From positions 75,524-139,523 of the forward strand of contig CAVZNR010000042.1 of assembly GCA_963776675.1 (NCBI GenBank): DNA of 64,000 bases. Direction: 5' to 3'. Origin of the DNA: Hyphomicrobium_A sp963776675. GTDB taxonomy: Bacteria; Pseudomonadota; Alphaproteobacteria; Rhizobiales; Hyphomicrobiaceae. The notes under the pieces are model-generated. The model saw nothing but the letters and a program-made list of their open reading frames with translations, did no database searches and had not been told where the DNA came from. Below, piece after piece: positions 29,598 through 38,093 of the stretch. Positions within the stretch are counted from its first letter, which is position 1. Each line of letters opens with the position of its first letter. The translations under genes were made by a program, and so were the position numbers.

Positions 29598-30768
29598 GCG
29601 CCGTCGGCGCGAGATACGGCGCATCGTCGCCGAGCGCCTGCAGGTCCGGGTCCATGCTATCGAAGGCCATCATCGGCCCGAACAACTTGAACAGCGGGTT
29701 GATCGCCATGTTGCGATACTTGAAGTAGACCCAGCTGCGCTTGAGCTTGCACCCCAGCCGCACCTTTTGCCGGTAGCTCGTGTGCCCCGTCTGCAGCCAT
29801 GGGATGCCGCGCTCCATCGCGAGCCGCGCTGTCGCCAACCAGTTGACGAAATAGAGGTTGTGCTCGCGTGCGAGCGGATAGCGCATGCCCACGTACTTGC
29901 CGATGATGCGGTTGGGCTCGATGAGAAAGATGTTGAAGCTCGCCAGCTTGCCCTCGACGCGACACAGCATGAGCTGGGCCGTGCCGGGCATCGCCCGCAT
30001 CACCTCGCGGAAGTAGCGCGACGGCACCTCGTCGAAGGCGCCGTAGTCGGTCTTCCGGTTGGCCTTGGTCTCCTCGAACAGCGCCACGATCTCGTCCTCG
30101 ATGCCATCGATGGAGTCGCGGATCTCGATTGCGACGTTGGCCCGCCGCATCTTCTTGCGCAGGTCGGAGCGCATGGAGGATGACAGGCTCGCCAGGTATT
30201 CGTCCTCCGTCTTGAAGGGCAGGTGGAGCGTGGCCAGCGGCAGCGTGGCGACACGGGTGAAGCCGGCCTGGTGGAGATGGTCGTGTGCCCAGACGGCATC
30301 GCGGTCGGTGATATCCTTCAAGGCAAGGAGCGGGACGTTCTCCGATTGGGCGTACGCATCCAGGCCTTGGAGCAGCGCCTCGAATGCTTCAAGTCGCGCG
30401 TTTGCATCCAAAGCCGGTGCAAATCCCAGGGGGCATTCCTCGGTGAGCGGTGAGCCCAGCCCCAGCACGGGCACGACGACGAACTTGCGCGCGTTCTCGT
30501 AGAGCCACTCGCCGGCCGGTTTCAGCGGACCTTCGAGCGACAAATCGAGCCGGTAGTCGGTGCGAAAGAGCGTGGTGGCGGCGACGAGCTCATTCCCGGC
30601 CCACACGCCCATCGCCGAGGCGGAGAAGTCGTCGGGGCTGGCGCGCTCGCAGGCGCGAAAATAGTCCCAGCCTTCCGCCTTGGATTGGAACAGGGCCGAC
30701 CAGTCGGCGCGGGAAATGTCCGCGATCGTGGCGACGTGGCGTGCAACGAGGGGCTCGCCGCCGCTCAT
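29500..30768 (-). CDS. GNAT/FemAB-like acyltransferase (COG3146)
   Basis: A protein of about 422 residues of the peptidoglycan-related COG3146 (DUF482) family, built on the GNAT/FemAB fold. Conserved stretches include RADWSALFQSKAEGWDYFRA, PVLGLGSPLTEECPLGFAPA, HLPFKTEDEYLASLSSSMRS, LRKKMRRANVAIEI and the near C-terminal LQTGHTSYRQKVRLGCKLKR. The substrate is unproven. I start at the ATG at 30768; a TTG at 30804 is the alternative. The final 30 residues overlap arfB antisense and look atypical. Confidence 0.8.
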   Translation of the reverse strand: MSGGEPLVARHVATIADISRADWSALFQSKAEGWDYFRACERASPDDFSASAMGVWAGNELVAATTLFRTDYRLDLSLEGPLKPAGEWLYENARKFVVVPVLGLGSPLTEECPLGFAPALDANARLEAFEALLQGLDAYAQSENVPLLALKDITDRDAVWAHDHLHQAGFTRVATLPLATLHLPFKTEDEYLASLSSSMRSDLRKKMRRANVAIEIRDSIDGIEDEIVALFEETKANRKTDYGAFDEVPSRYFREVMRAMPGTAQLMLCRVEGKLASFNIFLIEPNRIIGKYVGMRYPLAREHNLYFVNWLATARLAMERGIPWLQTGHTSYRQKVRLGCKLKRSWVYFKYRNMAINPLFKLFGPMMAFDSMDPDLQALGDDAPYLAPTAPSAHPAPFERCIAHRGGTSEPQPNPACCGADA

Positions 30769-30969
30769 GAGGCGAATCGCATCCGGCTCATAAGGAGCCT
30801 CCAAGAGTTCCGTGCGCTAAGGTGCATCGTGCCAGAATCGTTTGCGAGGGGTGCGGAGACTGACGCAGGGTGCGCGAAGGTGATGTTCCATCGGCACCGA
30901 CCAGCGGAAAAACGGGCGGGACGCCCGCGGCGGATCTGAGTAAACATAAAGCCCGAGGCGGGAGGAGCA

Positions 30970-31299
30970 ATGGCTTATCTCTATCTGGCAATCGCCATCG
31001 TGAGCGAGGTTGTGGGCACCGCGGCGCTCAAGGCCTCGCAGGAGTTCACGCAGCTCGTGCCGTCGCTCGTCGTCGTGGTCGGATACGCGTCGGCGTTCTA
31101 TTTTCTCACGCTGACACTGCGCACGATTCCCGTCGGCATCGCCTACGCCGTGTGGGCGGGCGTTGGCATCGTGCTCATCTGCGCCTTCTCGTGGGTCTTT
31201 TACAAGCAGACGCTCGATTGGCCGGCGATCGTCGGCGTCGGGCTGATCGCGGCGGGCGTCGTGCTGATCAACGGCTTCTCCGGCAGCATCAACCACTAG
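30970..31299 (+). CDS. Small multidrug resistance (EmrE-type) transporter
   Basis: A 109-residue protein with four predicted helices. The essential Glu14 is in AIVSEVVGTAALKASQEFT, and the second helix motif (YFLTLTLRTIPVGIAYAVWA) with GVGIVL is typical of proton-coupled SMR pumps for quaternary cations or guanidinium. GGGAGGAGCA ends directly before the start codon. Its 3' end overlaps the convergent patatin gene by 11 bases. Confidence 0.92.
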   Translation: MAYLYLAIAIVSEVVGTAALKASQEFTQLVPSLVVVVGYASAFYFLTLTLRTIPVGIAYAVWAGVGIVLICAFSWVFYKQTLDWPAIVGVGLIAAGVVLINGFSGSINH

Positions 31300-33148
31300 A
31301 CGAAACGGTCAGGCCGGCGAGCACCGGGTGGCCCGTCTTTCCCAACTCGTCCATTTGCGCATGCCCCCAGCGGTGGGCCATCTCCACCAGCTCGGTGTGG
31401 CGCTGCCAGTCGAGGATGCCCATGTCGTCGGGGATGGGCGGCACCAGCAACAGATCGCCGTCCTTGAGCTGCCGGTTGAAGTCGTGGCGGTTGGCCATCA
31501 GCGAGCGCATGAGCACCGTCGTCAGACCGGGTGCCTCGGGGAGTTGGCCGCGCGTGAAGGGATTGAGGCTCATCTGGATCAGCTCGGCACGCGAGGGCAG
31601 CGCCTCGTAATCGACCTCGAAGCGCTGCAACTCCGGAATGTCGAAGCTGATGACCACGTTGGGTCCGCTTTTCAACGCGTGCATGGTGCGGATCGGTACG
31701 TTGTCGAGCAGGCAACCGTCGACCAGCATCTCGCCGCTTTTCGTGTACACCGGCGGCAGCATCACCGGGATCGAGCCCGAGGCGCGGATCGCCTCGAACA
31801 GGTCGCCGCGGTCGTGACGGTGCAGGGTGTAGCGCGAAAGATTGGTCGAGACGGCGAAATAGGGGACCCACAGGTCCTCGATATTGACGCCGCCGAAGTA
31901 GCGGCGCAGCTGCCGGTCGTAGTGGCTGTGGTCGAGCAGGCTGTAACGCGGCCAGGTGTAGCGCTGCATGGCGCGGTTGGTGACGAAGATGTCGTGGGTG
32001 CCACGGTCGATGTCGTCGGGATGCTTGCCCATGGCGAAGGCGCCGACCATCGCCGAGCCGGCCGACGTGCCGCCCATGATGTCGAACTCGAGCCCGCGCT
32101 CGATCAGAGCCTTGTAAAGTCCGACATGGGCCGCACACAGCGCGCCTCCGCCGCAGCAGACGAGACCCACGGCCGTGCCGTTGATGAAGCGGAACAGCCG
32201 CTCGACGTCGCCGCGGGTATCCATGGCCACGTGATGGTGCATGGCGACCTGCCGCCAGCGCAGCCACCGTGACGTGCCCGTAATCGATCCGCGGCGCGGG
32301 TGCAGCAGCACCAGGCGGCGGGCCTCGGGGCCTACGAACTCGTGGGCCAGTTTCTCCAGGCGGCTCGGCGTGGGATTGGCGGCATGCGTGCCGACCCCCA
32401 GCACCAGGTCGGCATGGCGAACCGCTTTCTGCGACCAGGGCGTGACGTCCGTGTCGGCGAGAAAGATCACGTAGTCGTAGGTGCTCTCCAGCTCGTTCAG
32501 CGTCTGCGTCGCCTCCGCGCTGTCCAGCGCGATGCCCTTGGGAAGCAGCTCGGCGGCCTTGGCGGCATCGAGCACCAGCGTCCGCGAGGCGGCGCAGAAC
32601 ACCGAGGTCAGCGCGGCGATGAACTCCTGCGGCACCGGTGCCTCGCCGGCACGCACGATGGTGATGGTGCGCGGGCGCGGGTCCGGTGCCGGCGCCTCCG
32701 ACACCGTCGTGGCGGCAAGGCGCTGCGACAGCGCGCTGGTCAGCGTGCGCCAGATGCTGGGACATTTGGCCGAAAGCCGCTCGAACTCGGCGCGGCCGAG
32801 GCGCAAGACGAGACTGTCGCGCAGGGCGGTGACGGTTGCAGTGCGCTTGCCCTCGGTGAGGAAGGCCATCTCGCCGATGGGCTGGTTGGGCCCGATCTCG
32901 GTTATGGGGTCGCGACGGCCTTCGAGCGTGACGGCGAAGCGGCCTGAAAGCGCAATGTAGAGGGCATCGGCAGCGTCTCCCTGGCGCACGAGCACGTCGC
33001 CGCGCTTCAAGGTCCGCGTCTCCAGCTCGGCGGCGAGCGCGGCCCGCTCGGTCGCATCGAGGTCGGCGAAGATCCCGACGGCGGGCAGAGCGGGCTTTGG
33101 CGTAGGCGCGTGCATGTGAAGAAGCATCACCGAATAGGGTTCACACAA
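31289..33148 (-). CDS. Patatin-like phospholipase with cyclic nucleotide-binding domain
   Basis: A protein of about 619 residues of the NTE/RssA-like type. Residues about 25-140 form a cNMP-binding domain (KRGDVLVRQGDAADALYIAL, IGEMAFLTEGKRTATVTAL). A middle region (about 160-310) follows. The patatin domain has the oxyanion loop GGGALCAAHVG, nucleophile Ser in GGTSAGSAM and the catalytic Asp in VDGCLLDN, so the dyad is complete. Such enzymes hydrolyse (lyso)phospholipids, here possibly under nucleotide control. The true start may be one of the internal ATGs at 33127 or 33115. Confidence 0.88.
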   Translation of the reverse strand: MCEPYSVMLLHMHAPTPKPALPAVGIFADLDATERAALAAELETRTLKRGDVLVRQGDAADALYIALSGRFAVTLEGRRDPITEIGPNQPIGEMAFLTEGKRTATVTALRDSLVLRLGRAEFERLSAKCPSIWRTLTSALSQRLAATTVSEAPAPDPRPRTITIVRAGEAPVPQEFIAALTSVFCAASRTLVLDAAKAAELLPKGIALDSAEATQTLNELESTYDYVIFLADTDVTPWSQKAVRHADLVLGVGTHAANPTPSRLEKLAHEFVGPEARRLVLLHPRRGSITGTSRWLRWRQVAMHHHVAMDTRGDVERLFRFINGTAVGLVCCGGGALCAAHVGLYKALIERGLEFDIMGGTSAGSAMVGAFAMGKHPDDIDRGTHDIFVTNRAMQRYTWPRYSLLDHSHYDRQLRRYFGGVNIEDLWVPYFAVSTNLSRYTLHRHDRGDLFEAIRASGSIPVMLPPVYTKSGEMLVDGCLLDNVPIRTMHALKSGPNVVISFDIPELQRFEVDYEALPSRAELIQMSLNPFTRGQLPEAPGLTTVLMRSLMANRHDFNRQLKDGDLLLVPPIPDDMGILDWQRHTELVEMAHRWGHAQMDELGKTGHPVLAGLTVSSSG

Positions 33149-33470
33149 CCATAAAGCAAACGGGCCGCCAGAGAGTCGGCAATCGACTGCCTTTTGGCAT
33201 CAAGTTAACGGGGGATGTCGGCTCTTGCGGTGCGGCGGAGGAGCGGCTCGTGCCGCGACTTCGGTCTGCGCACAACTAGCGAGGGAGGAGGCTCTTGGCG
33301 CGGGCGAAGACGAGCGCCGCCCTCGGTCACTCGGAGAGGGGATACGCTTTGAAGCGCGACGCGTCGAAGGGGGACATGGCGGGTGCCGTCGCCGAAAAGA
33401 AGAGCGATGCGCCGATGGAGAGGACCATCAAAACGGAGCGCATCGCCACTGAGACCTGGGGAGTTTTGGC
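33149..33470. other. Intergenic region with one candidate small ORF
   Basis: This 322-base stretch separates the patatin gene from the 147-residue hypothetical gene. I see no promoter or RNA I can support; the only candidate is the 38-codon frame listed separately. Confidence 0.5.
33327..33443 (-). CDS. Candidate 38-residue exported peptide
   Basis: The frame encodes MRSVLMVLSIGASLFFSATA followed by PAMSPFDASRFKAYPLSE. The first 23 residues look like a signal peptide with cleavage near APA-MS, leaving a mature peptide of about 15 residues. The ribosome binding site is weak, and no family is recognised, so this may be chance. Confidence 0.3.
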   Translation of the reverse strand: MRSVLMVLSIGASLFFSATAPAMSPFDASRFKAYPLSE

Positions 33471-33914
33471 TTAGGCCGCCAGCGCCTGCTCGGTCGTCTC
33501 CGCGATCGCGGCCGTGCGGCCGGCGAATGCGACGACGTTGTCGGCGGGGGCGTCATTCAGCGACATGATGAACGCCTGCGGGTTGAAGCCGCGGTTGGCA
33601 TTGAGGCGGAGCGAGGCGGCAATCGCCAGGGCCGGACCCATCAGGGCGTAGCCGCGATCGAGCATCATCTCCTTGAGGCGACGAGCGGAGAACACCTCGA
33701 CCAACTGGCGGAAGCGAATGAAGGCGGCCGTCGCGCGCTGGGGCTCGCCGTGGAAGCGGCGCTGCAGCGTGGCATGAACCGTGTCGAGATCCTCGTCAGC
33801 GAGGCCGCGCAGCAGCACGAGGCCGCGCTCGTTGTCGATAAGGGCCTGCATGGCGGCGGCGAGGTCGGCCGTCGCTACGGTCGGAACGTCGGTAAGATCC
33901 CAGGTCATCGCCAT
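33471..33914 (-). CDS. Hypothetical protein downstream of cold-shock-like gene
   Basis: A 147-residue soluble protein, mainly helical, without signal peptide or cysteines. Visible segments are AAAMQALIDNERGLVLLRGL, LQRRFHGEPQRATAAFIRFR and MMLDRGYALMGPALAIAASL. The start has GGGAG eight bases upstream. It begins 23 bases after the cold-shock-like gene and is probably expressed from the same inverted-repeat promoter. I do not recognise the family. Confidence 0.6.
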   Translation of the reverse strand: MAMTWDLTDVPTVATADLAAAMQALIDNERGLVLLRGLADEDLDTVHATLQRRFHGEPQRATAAFIRFRQLVEVFSARRLKEMMLDRGYALMGPALAIAASLRLNANRGFNPQAFIMSLNDAPADNVVAFAGRTAAIAETTEQALAA

Positions 33915-33937
33915 GATCGTAACTCCCAGTGTGTGTG

Positions 33938-34156
33938 TTAGGCGCCGTTGCCGCCGAAGGCGGTCCAGGGCGAGCCGGTCATCAGAAAGATTTCTTTGGG
34001 TTGGCGGGTCGCGACCAGGAAGTCGACGGTGTGCCCGACGAGGCGGCCGTTGAGGTTCTTGATCTCGGATTTGTCGAACCGGTACTTGGCGCCGTTCTCG
34101 GCCTCGATGACGCCGAAGCCGACCGTGTCGCTGAACTTGGTGATCCGTCCGTACAT
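33938..34156 (-). CDS. Cold-shock-domain-like small protein
   Basis: A 72-residue protein, MYGRITKFSDTVGFGVIEAE at the start, then NGAKYRFDKSEIKNLNG. The GRITKFSDTVGFGVI stretch resembles the first strands of a cold-shock/OB fold (RNP1-like GFGVI), but it lacks the full aromatic set of CspA and ends in a divergent tail. It could be an RNA-binding regulator. The start has AAGGAAGGG upstream, and an inverted repeat shared with the 50-52 kb paralogues lies 76 bases upstream. Confidence 0.7.
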   Translation of the reverse strand: MYGRITKFSDTVGFGVIEAENGAKYRFDKSEIKNLNGRLVGHTVDFLVATRQPKEIFLMTGSPWTAFGGNGA

Positions 34157-34197
34157 GACACCCTTCCTTGTTTGACGGTGCCGGTCTCGCCGGCTGT

Positions 34198-34247
34198 TGG
34201 AGGGATATTGGCCCAAGCGGCGGGGGCGCGCTGTTCCAGGGGGTACA
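34198..34247 (-). promoter_or_regulatory. Inverted-repeat promoter, site E (cold-shock-like gene)
   Basis: On the minus strand TGTACC-CCCT-GGAACA (34232-34247, one mismatch in the dyad) is followed by a CAATAT hexamer at 34205-34210. The spacing is identical to that of the four sites at 50-52 kb. Predicted transcription start is about 34198, giving a leader of about 42 bases. Confidence 0.5.
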
Positions 34248-34482
34248 CGGATCTGGGGGCCGGAAAGCCGCAAAGACGGCGATTGGCGCCGCTCAGCCAC
34301 TCGCGCGCCCGCAAAATTGCGGTATATGAGCGGATGCGGGGGCGCGGGCGTGGGGCAGGCTGAACTACAGCCGCAATCAACATTCAGACTGGGTTCATGG
34401 CTTAATCGCTAGGATCACCATCAAGTTGCGACAGGCATCGAAGGTCCCGATGGGCCAGAGCCAAAACGTGAGGATAAGGACA

Positions 34483-34761
34483 ATGACGACCGTTCGGCTG
34501 CGTGCTGCGATCTCGGGGATGGTTGCCCTCGGCGCCTTCGCGCTGCTGCCAACTGCCGCCAGCGCCAACTGCGATTGGTACGTGAAGACCGCGCTCGAGC
34601 AGCAGCAGCGCAACCTCCAGATGAAGTGCGGCCTCACCGGCGCCGAGTGGTCGGTCGACAAGGGCGCGCACGCCGCGTGGTGCGCAAGCGTCGGACCCGA
34701 CGTCTCCCGCACCATGGCGCAGCAGCGCGAGGCGGCGCTCGCCCAGTGCAAGAGCAAGTAG
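34483..34761 (+). CDS. Exported hypothetical protein with four cysteines
   Basis: A 92-residue protein. The signal peptide RLRAAISGMVALGAFALLPT ends near ASA-NCDW. The mature part is helical (YVKTALEQQQRNLQMKCGLT) with four cysteines (NCDW, KCGL, WCAS, QCKS), likely two disulfides. The start at 34483 has GAGG/AAGGA upstream; the earlier ATG at 34426 would spoil the signal peptide. A stable hairpin follows the gene. Family unknown. Confidence 0.65.
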   Translation: MTTVRLRAAISGMVALGAFALLPTAASANCDWYVKTALEQQQRNLQMKCGLTGAEWSVDKGAHAAWCASVGPDVSRTMAQQREAALAQCKSK

Positions 34762-34805
34762 CCGGTTTCCGGCAGGTGTAAGAGCGCAAGGCATGCGCAC
34801 GATCA

Positions 34806-34833
34806 GGCCCCGCGGCTCATCGCCGGCGGGGCC
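34806..34833 (+). terminator. Hairpin after exported hypothetical gene
   Basis: GGCCCCGC and GCGGGGCC form perfect 8-bp arms around a 12-base loop, 45 bases after the stop codon. Only TT follows, so intrinsic termination would be weak. Confidence 0.5.
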
Positions 34834-34963
34834 TTCGCGTGTCTGGATGCGCAACACGGGTGGTCAATCGCCACATGAGACTTGATCCGATGCGCCGCAC
34901 CCCCGATGCTGCGCCGGCAAGCCGCACTCAACATCCACCACATCCACCACGCGCGCGGGGGCC

Positions 34964-35974
34964 ATGGTCAATCCGATTCTCATCGAAGCGACGCGCGGGA
35001 GCCTGGTCGAGAGCTGGCACCGCGGCGCCATTGCGATTGCCGCGCCGTCGGGTGCGCTGGCGCTGCAGATCGGCGAGGTCGAGCGTCCCGTCTATCCGCG
35101 CTCCGCGGTAAAGGCGCTGCAGACGCTGCCCATGCTGGAAACGGGCGCGGCCGATCACTTCGGATTCGGACCCGCCGAGATCGCCCTCGCGTGCGGGTCG
35201 CACACCGGCACCGAGAAGCACGCGGGCCTTGCCGCCGCGATGCTGGTGCGCGCCGGGCTCGGGCTCGACGACCTGCATTGCGGCGCGCATGCGCCGCTCG
35301 GCACGGGCGCCGCCGCCGCGCTCATCCGGGAGGGTGTGGCGCCGACGCAGCTCCACAACAACTGCTCCGGCAAGCACGCGGGCATGCTCGCAACCGCCCT
35401 GCACATGCACGAGCCGACCGCCGGCTACTGGCAGCCCGACCATCCCGTGCAGGAGCGCATCCGGAGCACGCTGGAGGAAATCTCCGGCGCGCCGCTCGGG
35501 CCGGACGTGCAGGGCATCGACGGCTGCTCGGTGCCCAACTGGGCCATGCCGTTGTCGCGGCTCGCGCGCACCTTCGCGCGCCTCGCGACGGGCGAGGGTC
35601 TGGCGCGTGAGCGCCGGCGGGCGCTCGAGCGCATCCTCGCAGCGTGCTGGGAGCACCCCGAGCTTGTCGCAGGGCGCGGACGCGCCGACACCGTCGTCAT
35701 GCGCGCACTCCCAAGGCAGGTGTTCCTGAAGACGGGGGCCGAAGGCGTCTACTGCGGCGCCTTTCCGGAGCTGGGGCTCGGCTTCGCGCTCAAGATCGAC
35801 GACGGCACCAAGCGCGCGGCGGCGGGCACGGCGATCGCGCTGGTCGAGCGGCTTTATCCTGCCGCGCGCGGGCTGATGCCGCTCGGCGCCGTCAAGACGT
35901 GGTGGGGCGTGGAGGTGGGCGCCATCCGCTCCGCTCCCGCGCTCGATGCCGCTCTCGCCTCCCTCAAGGTTTGA
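34964..35974 (+). CDS. Asparaginase, Rhizobium etli type (class 3)
   Basis: A 336-residue member of the thermolabile R. etli-type (ReAII/ReAV) asparaginases, unrelated to AnsA/AnsB. The catalytic set known from ReAV is recognisable: Ser-x-x-Lys in RSAVK (Ser47, Lys50), Ser79 in ACGSHTG and Lys in LKTGAEGVYCG. The metal ligands are also present: Cys and Lys in NNCSGKHAG and Cys in IDGCSVPNW. It hydrolyses asparagine to aspartate and ammonia for catabolism. It is convergent with the TIGR03808-type gene. Confidence 0.88.
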   Translation: MVNPILIEATRGSLVESWHRGAIAIAAPSGALALQIGEVERPVYPRSAVKALQTLPMLETGAADHFGFGPAEIALACGSHTGTEKHAGLAAAMLVRAGLGLDDLHCGAHAPLGTGAAAALIREGVAPTQLHNNCSGKHAGMLATALHMHEPTAGYWQPDHPVQERIRSTLEEISGAPLGPDVQGIDGCSVPNWAMPLSRLARTFARLATGEGLARERRRALERILAACWEHPELVAGRGRADTVVMRALPRQVFLKTGAEGVYCGAFPELGLGFALKIDDGTKRAAAGTAIALVERLYPAARGLMPLGAVKTWWGVEVGAIRSAPALDAALASLKV

Positions 35975-35982
35975 CCGCGCCG

Positions 35983-37341
35983 CTAGACGGCGACGTTGCC
36001 GGTGACCGACAGGCGGCTTCCCTCGGAGCCCGCGAGCTCGGGTCCCGTCGGCTGCCCGCTGGCGTCCATGGCGCGGATGCTGCCCTCGGTGGCGCCGACG
36101 ACCATGTTGTTGGCGATGAGGCAGCCGCCCTTGGTGGCGTCCTGCGACACGAGGATGCCGACGCGCGCCTTGCGGATGAGATTGTTCGTCGCCACCACCT
36201 CGCGCACGTAGGTGCCCCAGCCGATGACGAGGCCGGCGGTGGGGGCACTCTCGATGACGTTGCCGGTGACGATGGTATCGGCCTCGACCGTGATGCCCTC
36301 GCCGCGCTTGTCCTCGGGCTCGGCCTCGCGCCGGAACAGGTTGCGCAGCATGTTGCCCTGCACGATCGCGAGCCGCCCTCCGTCGTTGAAGTTCGTCACC
36401 GACACGCCGGTCGCCGCGCGATCGACCAGATTGTTGGCAATGAGCGCGCCTTCGAAGGCGAACTCGGCATAGAGCGCGACCTCGCCGAGACGGGTGCAGG
36501 AGTTGGCGATCATCTGGATATTGGAGGCGGCGTTGCCGCGGATCGCCGAATAGGCGCAGTCGGCGATGCGGTTGCCGCTCACCAGCACGTTGCCGGAACG
36601 AAAGACATTGACGCCGTTGCCGTTCTCACCGGTGCCCCCGCCATCGGCGCGGATGCGCGCGATGCGGTTGTTGGCGACGAGGCTTCCATCCTCGCCGGGC
36701 GCCGTGCGCCAGACCTGGATGCCGTTGTTGGCGCAGTCGACAACCTCGTTGTGCACGATGTCGAGGCCGGCGGCGTCTTGGCTGTGCAGGCCCGCCTGCA
36801 TGGCGCCGCTGATCGCACAATCGCTGACGCTGCCCGCGCAGGCGCTGAGACTGAGACCGTTGGCGGCGCTGCGCATCACCTCGAGCCGGCGCAGCGTCAC
36901 GCCGCGGCTCGACGTCAAGCTGAGGAGCGCGTCGGCACCGAGCTTTCGATAGGCGCCGTCGAGAACGAGATCCTCAACCGACACGCCGTCGGCCCCTTCG
37001 CCCGTCAGGAACGCGCCTTCGCCGGCATGCTCCAGGATGGTCGTGCCGGCAGCGCCGATGAGCCGCGTGCCGCGGCGCAAGACGATTTGGCCCGTAAGAA
37101 ACCGTCCGGGCGGCAGCAACACGGGCACGCCGCGGTTGGCCGCCTCGTCGATCGCCGCCTGCAGCGCGGCGGCCTGGTCACGCTGGGAGCCCGGCTCCAG
37201 GCCCAGATCGGCGGGCGAGAAGGCGGCGCGCAGCACGGTCGCGGACGCGGCGTCCCGGCGCGGGCCCGCGTGCACCGCTGTGGCGGTGGCAACGCCGGCA
37301 CCGAGGCCGGCAGACAGCAAGCTACGACGATCGAGGGGCAT
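35983..37341 (-). CDS. Tat-exported right-handed beta-helix protein, TIGR03808 type
   Basis: A 452-residue protein. The N-terminus MPLDRRSLLSAGLGAGVATA carries a twin-arginine motif (RRSLL), so it is probably exported folded by Tat. The rest is a repetitive beta-helix with many N-x-I/V turns, such as IVHNEVVDCANNGIQVW, VLVSGNRIADCAYSAIRGNA and IVTGNVIESAPTAGLVIGWG, as in pectate-lyase-like folds. It matches the uncharacterised TIGR03808 (twin-arginine translocated repetitive) family of alphaproteobacteria. No catalytic residues are assignable. It may follow pcp in a transcript (49-base gap). Confidence 0.85.
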   Translation of the reverse strand: MPLDRRSLLSAGLGAGVATATAVHAGPRRDAASATVLRAAFSPADLGLEPGSQRDQAAALQAAIDEAANRGVPVLLPPGRFLTGQIVLRRGTRLIGAAGTTILEHAGEGAFLTGEGADGVSVEDLVLDGAYRKLGADALLSLTSSRGVTLRRLEVMRSAANGLSLSACAGSVSDCAISGAMQAGLHSQDAAGLDIVHNEVVDCANNGIQVWRTAPGEDGSLVANNRIARIRADGGGTGENGNGVNVFRSGNVLVSGNRIADCAYSAIRGNAASNIQMIANSCTRLGEVALYAEFAFEGALIANNLVDRAATGVSVTNFNDGGRLAIVQGNMLRNLFRREAEPEDKRGEGITVEADTIVTGNVIESAPTAGLVIGWGTYVREVVATNNLIRKARVGILVSQDATKGGCLIANNMVVGATEGSIRAMDASGQPTGPELAGSEGSRLSVTGNVAV

Positions 37342-37390
37342 ATCGGCTCCGAGACGCGGGGACGTCCCGGCAGTCTGACCCTATGGGCGG

Positions 37391-38062
37391 TTAACCCGGC
37401 TTTACCGGCGCCCGCTGCTCGGCCAGGTAGTCCATGCAGGCGGTGATGATCTCCACCCCGCCCGAGAGGGCGCCGCGCCAATCGAGGGGACAGCTTGGGT
37501 GCGGTTGCTGGCCGTCGGGTCCATGCCCGATGAGGTTGGCCGGCAGGTGCACGAAGCCCGCCAGATGCGGCACCGGCGCGTTGCGGGCCGCCGACAGCGA
37601 ATGGTAGAGCAGCGCGTTGCACAGATAGCTGCCGGCATTGTCGGACGTGGTGCACGGCAGATCGAGGCCCATGAGACGGGCTGCGATGTGCTCGGCCGGC
37701 AGGTTCGTCGCCAGCAGATCGGGTCCGTCATCGATGACGTATGCGCTCGTTGGCAGATGACCCGCCGCATCCTCTCGCGAGGTGCGCAGATTGCGGCCGA
37801 CGAGCTCCAACTGAAAACCGCTGGTGTCTTGCGTGACGCCGAAGTGCAAGACGAGCACGACGTTGCTGGCGGAGACGAGCTTTGCCAACCGCGCCGGCGC
37901 CTCGGTCCATTGGGTCGGCAGAATCGCGTCGATCGTTTCGTGGGTCGGAAACAGCGTGCGCGCCGACTTCGCCAAAAGCGGAACCAGAGCCTCTGTCGCA
38001 TTCACGGGGACGCCGGGAAAGGCTCCAAAGCCGGTCAGCACAATGGCGGGACGCGCGTTCAT
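37391..38062 (-). CDS. pcp: Pyroglutamyl-peptidase I
   Basis: Removes N-terminal pyroglutamate from peptides (peptidase family C15). The catalytic Cys is in TTSDNAGSYLCNALLYHS and His in FVHLPAN. The usual Glu is expected near ELVGRN. The start of the fold, VLTGFGAFPGVPVNATEALV, is canonical. 223 residues is normal. It lies 31 bases after meaB on the same strand. Confidence 0.88.
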   Translation of the reverse strand: MNARPAIVLTGFGAFPGVPVNATEALVPLLAKSARTLFPTHETIDAILPTQWTEAPARLAKLVSASNVVLVLHFGVTQDTSGFQLELVGRNLRTSREDAAGHLPTSAYVIDDGPDLLATNLPAEHIAARLMGLDLPCTTSDNAGSYLCNALLYHSLSAARNAPVPHLAGFVHLPANLIGHGPDGQQPHPSCPLDWRGALSGGVEIITACMDYLAEQRAPVKPG

Positions 38063-38093
38063 GCCGACACGATAAAGAGCCTATCGTTATTGC

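Noticed and set aside
31296..32765. 489-residue minus-strand open frame
   Set aside because: It overlaps the patatin gene in another frame of the same strand and lacks any conserved motif.
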